Below, in pieces: positions 45,848-50,008 of a stretch of 50,008 nucleotides of DNA. The notes under the pieces were generated by a model. That model was not told where the DNA came from. It was given only the letters and a program-made list of their open reading frames with translations, and did not search any database. The first letter of the stretch is position 1. Each line of letters begins with the position of its first letter. This DNA comes from Zygnema cylindricum (lineage: Eukaryota > Streptophyta > Zygnematophyceae > Zygnematales > Zygnemataceae), in assembly GCA_037447655.1 (NCBI GenBank), contig JBBHKE010002474.1, positions 1-50,008 of the forward strand, written 5' to 3'. The position numbers and the translations under genes were made by a program.

Positions 45848-46930
45848 TGAAACTTTGAGACCTCTATAAGTCCTCAGAATGGACAGTTTCTAAGAAGCCT
45901 CTTGGATAATCCTGACCCCTTTGTGTCACAGCAAGAACAACTTCCACCTTGGCAGACAAAAAACTCTAACCACCTGCACCTTTGTGAAGGCAAGACTCCT
46001 TTAGTCGATAGCAAAAAGAAACTCTCAATTTGCTCCCCTGAGTAGTAAGTTATGGAGGGTCAAAGTTGACCTTTTGTACAGAAGCTCTTTGGGAGAGAGG
46101 GTCCTATCTCCTAATTTTTCTAAGTCTTATCTCCCTCATAGACACTATCTACTGATGTACGGAGCCGATTAAATTACAGTCCCTACACAATTGTACATTT
46201 GCCGGTGTACTTTCTGTACGGACACTATACGGACACTGTACGACATGGCCTAAATGTTGACACGTGGTATATCCTGATTTGCTCCCTTAATCCTCGGAGA
46301 TGCCGCGATCCAATGTTGTTCCGCCGCGTGTCATCCGATGTGGCGATAACCAAAAACCGACGAAACCTGATTCCGCGATCTCGGCGTTCATTCCGGCCGT
46401 CCGATTAAATTCACATTTAATCGTAGCCGTAATAAATACCTGCGCAAAATTCATTTCGCTAAAGAAACAAATGCGCGATATTCGTTTTTTATCCGTACCG
46501 CAAACCGTACTTTTAGATTACTGGATTTATGTATCCCGTAAACAATTTCAGTTAAATGAATTATCCTATATGGTAATGTTTAAGTAAATATCAAACCCTA
46601 TAGTACGTAACACTAGGTCTAAACTTAACGGATAAGGCTACCGGCTACTGGCAGCTTACCGTTCGGTAGGTACCAGGATCAAATCCTACTGCCAGCATGT
46701 ATCCTTTTACTAAATAAACCCCTAACGGTAAATAAACTAATATATATTTCCCGTTAACCTCTGGATAGCCTAGGTAGCCATAGCCATGGCTCTAGCTTCC
46801 TCTCAAATTTCTCAGTGACTGCGACAAGTTTAAGAGTTGGAGAGAGAAGTTAGAGGTAGACTGCCTCGGCTTCTTTCTATATTTCAATTTAGACCTAGAA
46901 AATACATAAAACGGACCATTAATTTCTACA
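45848..46930 (-). repeat. 5' LTR of B2
   Basis: On the - strand it starts TGTAGAAATTAATGG at 46930 and ends CAAAGTTTCA at 45848, followed directly by GGTTATGGGCCCACC. ATATG flanks it on the right. Confidence 0.92.
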
Positions 46931-47158
46931 ATATGGTGTGATAACCAGGCTGCCATTGCCATTCCCTCTAACCCGAGTCACCACTTTAAAAGCAAGCACA
47001 TGGATATAAGATTACACTTTCTAAGAGAAAAAGTGTTCTTTAGAGTGATTAAATTATGTTATTTGCGAAATGCTAAAATGATTGCAAATATGCTCACTAA
47101 AGCTCTTTCTGCTCTTAAGTTGAAGTATTGTAGGGATGCAGTAGGATTAAGGGAATAG
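46931..47158 (+). pseudogene. C1 RNase H, last piece
   Basis: It resumes with CDNQAAIAIPSNPSHHFKSK, carrying the last catalytic Asp of RNase H, then HMDIRLHFLREKV and MIANMLTKALSALKLK, and ends at TAG near 47156. It keeps one open frame and is the end of the copia polyprotein. About 150 bases of non-coding sequence and a purine tract follow before the LTR. Confidence 0.9.
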
Positions 47159-47320
47159 CTGAGTTGCTGCACTGCTATACTGCCAAGCTACGCTAGTCCA
47201 ACAATGGAGATGTAGTGGGACTAGGTGACTTGCTAAAATTGCTATGTTGCTATGCTGCGATGTTGCGCTTGTTCGACATCGTAGGTGCGCTGGCATAATG
47301 AGTCTAAAGCTTTAGAGGAG

Positions 47321-48994
47321 TGTTTTTTTTGAAAGCTCTAAGTCTCAGTGAATTTATAGGACGGCGGAAAATAGTTCTATAGGGTCACTCGTCTTCACTT
47401 GAAACACCGTGTTGGCTTTGAATTGTACCGACACCAACATTGGAACAACCCAGCTGCCACGATGATGGAACGAGCGCAGCTGCGGTTATTTTTTGATATA
47501 GTCTGTACGGACGAACGCAGCTTGCAACGCAACGAGACAAACGCAACTGCGGATATTTTGGTACATAACAACGCAGTTGCTACTCAACAAGACAAACGTA
47601 GCTGCGGCTATTTTTGGTATGGGACAACGGACGGTTGAAATAAAAAACACCTCAAAATTCACAGAAAAAATAATTTTTGTCCGATTTTTTTTCAAAATTT
47701 AGAGGCCGTTTAATTCTCTATCGATCGATGTGCAACTCAACCCTCTTAACCTTTTTTTTCATTTTTTGACCAATACAATATGGGTCTTAAGGGCATATTG
47801 TATGTTTTGCATACAATAGCATACTGTATGGGCCTACTGTCACCTACTTTTGAACTATGGTTCTTTTGCACTCATAAGGGCTTTAAATAGTGTGCATTGT
47901 CGGTGCGTTTTTGAGCCTCAGGACGACTAATGTCACGAAGCGGTTTTTGAATGGCCAAGGGTGAAGTTCCATCATACGTTTTTGTAATTGTACGGCAAAC
48001 TCTACAGACCGGGTCGATTGAGTCGATGTTCCATCACGTAGAGTTTGTAAGCCACGTGTTCTAAATTGACTGGCGCCACGCAAGCTACGATCCGATATTG
48101 AATATCTTTCTGATTTTTAGCACCGACAAACTTAATTTCAAATCTTGACTTGCGTACCATGTAATCATACGACAAAAATTCTATACTTTTTGCAGATGCC
48201 AGTCTGTACGCCAGCTCATTTTTTAGGGTTTCAGTTTTCGAACATAACGAAAGTCCTTGGAGGGAAATAGTGTGACGAACAAAAGTTACCGAAAATAGCG
48301 TGCCAGGAAATGCTACGAAATTTCGTTTTTATTTTCGGTTGTATTTTGGAAAGCGCGTGACATGTGCAAATCTTAAGATTTTTCGTTGGTTTTCCATCAT
48401 GACACGTAGCTTAATCGTCCAGCGTGTTACTGTTTTTTTTTTCTGTATTTGCCAACCTACCTCCAAAAGGTGGGTTTACAATTACAGAAAAAAATGAAGC
48501 AAAATCCTCACAGATGAACATCCAACGGCCATTGTTACCTCCAAGACCTTTGGAGAGTATCGCAAAGATTCTATGTAATGTTGTTTTTCGTATAAAAACA
48601 AAATAGGCGGTACAATTTGGTACGGAGGGTTGCTGATTTCTGTAAAATACGCCACTTTTTGCCTGATGGAACGTCACCCTAAGACTTAAGACGTAGAACA
48701 TTTTACGTATCCAGACTTCCAGACTGTGTAATCTGCAAACTGTTTTTGGTAAACTTTTGAGTTGCATATCTTGGTGTATGTTGGATAAATTGTGCTAAAA
48801 GTTTGGGAGTTGTCAGACTTTGTGATACACTATACTGTGGTATAGTTTGAAGCAGTTTGGAGTTGTGTGTCAACTTTATTGAGCTGTAAAAGTCAGCTGT
48901 TTGATAGGATTCTTGGTAAGCTTCTGTGGTGAATTATGTCTACTTCTACTACTACTGTTGCTGCTCCACCTGCTCCAGTGGTCGTAGAACAACA
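47321..48994 (+). repeat. 3' LTR of C1, interrupted
   Basis: 47321-47640 and 48680-48994 match the C1 5' LTR. The part in between differs: about 300 bp of the LTR are replaced by an unassigned 318-bp stretch (about 47641-47958) and the MITE at 47959-48679. The end GTCGTAGAACAACA is intact and includes the ATG leader (ATG at 48936). Confidence 0.82.
47959..48679. mobile_element. PIF/Harbinger-like MITE, single copy
   Basis: Its termini GGGTGAAGTTCCATC (47959) and GATGGAACGTCACCC (ending 48679) match as inverted repeats in 14 of 15 bases. It is flanked by CAA and TAA, which may be a decayed 3-bp duplication. It is homologous along its length with the right arm of the foldback at 24107-24791 but is not itself palindromic, so it shows the basic unit from which the foldback arose. 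Confidence 0.78.
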
Positions 48995-50008
48995 GTCATT
49001 TGAAGGTTTTTGGTAGTAAATGCTTTATTTTAGAAACATCTAAAAATAGATAGAAAATGAAAGCGAAAGGATTACTGGGTATTTTGTTGGGGTGTGATGA
49101 TCACTCCAAAGGGTAAAGAATTTTTGTGTTTGAAAAACAGGAAATAATTGTAGCAAGGAATATTATTGTAAAGGATGAGTTTGACTCGATAGTTTTATTT
49201 TAAATGACAAACCAACAAAGGCAAGAAAACTATAGGAATATGTCATTTTAGATTGCAAACTAGAAATTGTCACACGGATGAAAAAGCCTCTGGTGGTGAC
49301 ACGTTTGGAATTCTCCAAGTTCCTCAACAAGTTCAGTTTTAGCCCGGTGAACAAAAGTCAAATCCTAAGGATATTACACAAAGACGAGAAAAGAATGAAA
49401 GAGTTTCGACGATTTAAGCTTTATTTCCTAGGGGAAGACTATCTAGTAGGCGACTACAAGCAAACTCCCACTTTGCCTACTCTGCGGCCTCAAAGGAGCC
49501 TCTGACCATTCGAGAGGCATTTTCATCACCAAAACGACATCACTGGATTGAAGCAACTAACGACGAAATGAATTCGATCATAGAGGATCAAACATGGGAG
49601 CTTGTGGATCTTCCTCTGGACCGAAAAGCGATCGGCACCAAATGGGTATTCAAGGTGAAGTTAAATCCCAATAATACTGTTGAACTATATAAAGCTAGGC
49701 TTGTGGCAAAGGAGTATAGTCAATAAGAAGGAATTGATTTTGAAGAAACTTTTTCTCCAATTTTAAGATTTTCGTCAATTAAAAATTTTCTCTCCCTAAC
49801 TGCTATAAAACATATGGAAATACATCAAATGGATGTAAAAACAACCTTATTGCATGGAGAGCTAGATGAGACCATTTACACGCAGCAGCCTGAAATGTAT
49901 GCAAAGCCAGGAAAAGAGCACTTAGTATGCAAATTTTTAAATTCTCTGTACGGCCTAAAACATGCCCCTAGGCAATGGAATCTGAAGCTTGATGAATTCT
50001 TAATTTGT
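48995..50008 (+). pseudogene. Family C copia fragment C3 (integrase end and reverse transcriptase)
   Basis: It begins abruptly in the integrase C-terminal part: a reading like SFEGFWW*MLYFRNI corresponds to SHFKVFGSKCFLLD of C1 at 32848-32890. It continues through the hinge and into reverse transcriptase (ETWELVDLPLDRKAIGTKW, then KTTLLHGELDETIYTQQPEMY and SLYGLKHAPRQWNLKLDEF). It is collinear with C1 33350-33860. Stops, for example TAA near 49724, are present. It runs off the window. There is no primer site or gag between the C1 LTR and this fragment. Confidence 0.88.

Larger units (their letters stand above)
41155..46930 (-). mobile_element. Ty1/copia element B2, internally deleted
   Basis: A family B element on the - strand. 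It has a 5' LTR at 45848-46930, a primer site at 45833-45847, coding remains at 42236-45847, a purine-rich tract at 42227-42243 and a 3' LTR at 41155-42226. ATATG at 41150-41154 and 46931-46935 is its target duplication. It sits 83 bases from B1, in the opposite direction, in the same RNase H region of C1. It is older than B1 by its stops and LTR divergence. Confidence 0.93.
30115..48994 (+). mobile_element. Ty1/copia element C1, host of B1, B2 and a MITE
   Basis: C1 is a family C element on the + strand. It has a 5' LTR at 30115-30971, gag-pol in three pieces (to 34632, 41072-41154 and 46931-47158), a purine-rich tract TTTAGAGGAG at 47311-47320, and a 3' LTR at 47321-48994. The pieces rejoin in frame order when B1 (34633-41071) and B2 (41155-46930) are removed, and both insertions have exact 5-bp duplications. 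No target duplication is visible for C1 itself: the left flank is GTACG and the right flank GTCAT. The right flank is another family C fragment in mid-integrase. Confidence 0.85.

Noticed and set aside
47875-47880. TAAGGG as a possible left end of the MITE at 48679
   Set aside because: Only GGG matches the right terminus. GGGTGAAGTTCCATC at 47959 matches in 14 of 15 bases and is the better end.

Overview
The window comes from a nuclear genome, most likely a land plant. It is dominated by nested Ty1/copia LTR retrotransposons, with remains of a hAT and of PIF/Harbinger-like DNA transposons. It holds one host-type gene, an R2R3-MYB with introns. The retrotransposon primer sites match the plant initiator tRNA-Met. 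I cannot name the species. I saw no rRNA, tRNA, CRISPR or bacterial-type operon.

I recognise three copia families, called A, B and C here. They were defined by comparing copies inside the window.

Region 1 (1-11.8 kb): a broken family B fragment (1-670) was hit by family A element A1 (+ strand, from 671). A1 was in turn hit head-on by family A element A2 (- strand, 4779-10690), with a 5-bp ATTCT duplication on both sides. A1 resumes at 10691 and is cut off near 10920 by a diverged B-like LTR (about 10922-11802). Positions 11803-13206 hold nothing I recognise.

Region 2 (13.2-23.0 kb): two matching inverted termini (13207-13222 and 22988-23003) and a decayed hAT transposase (about 20560-21852) outline one hAT element. 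It is split by a chain of family A pieces (about 13690-20210, - strand), which themselves hold a piece of a C-type LTR.

Region 3 (23.2-24.8 kb): a 1.6-kb foldback element with TTA target duplications, typical of PIF/Harbinger-like MITEs.

Region 4 (24.8-30.1 kb): the only stretch largely free of transposons. It carries the four-exon R2R3-MYB gene (exons 25913-26080, 27321-27443, 27688-27753 and 28382-28555). A 212-codon open frame continues in phase after the TAA. A cluster of CACGTG boxes lies at the end of intron 1.

Region 5 (30.1-50.0 kb): family C element C1 (+ strand, 30115-48994) contains two family B elements inserted in its RNase H region. B1 is + strand, 34633-41071, with AGCTC duplications and nearly identical LTRs. 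B2 is - strand, 41155-46930, with ATATG duplications and an internal deletion. A second PIF-like MITE lies in the C1 3' LTR (47959-48679). A further C fragment (C3) runs off the end.

The most interesting shared trait is the retrotransposon start region. The LTR is followed at once by GGTTATGGGCC(CACC), which matches the anticodon arm of plant initiator tRNA-Met rather than its 3' end, so a cleaved half-tRNA primer is implied. In all three families gag begins inside the LTR and reads through this primer site, whose own ATG is the complement of the CAU anticodon.
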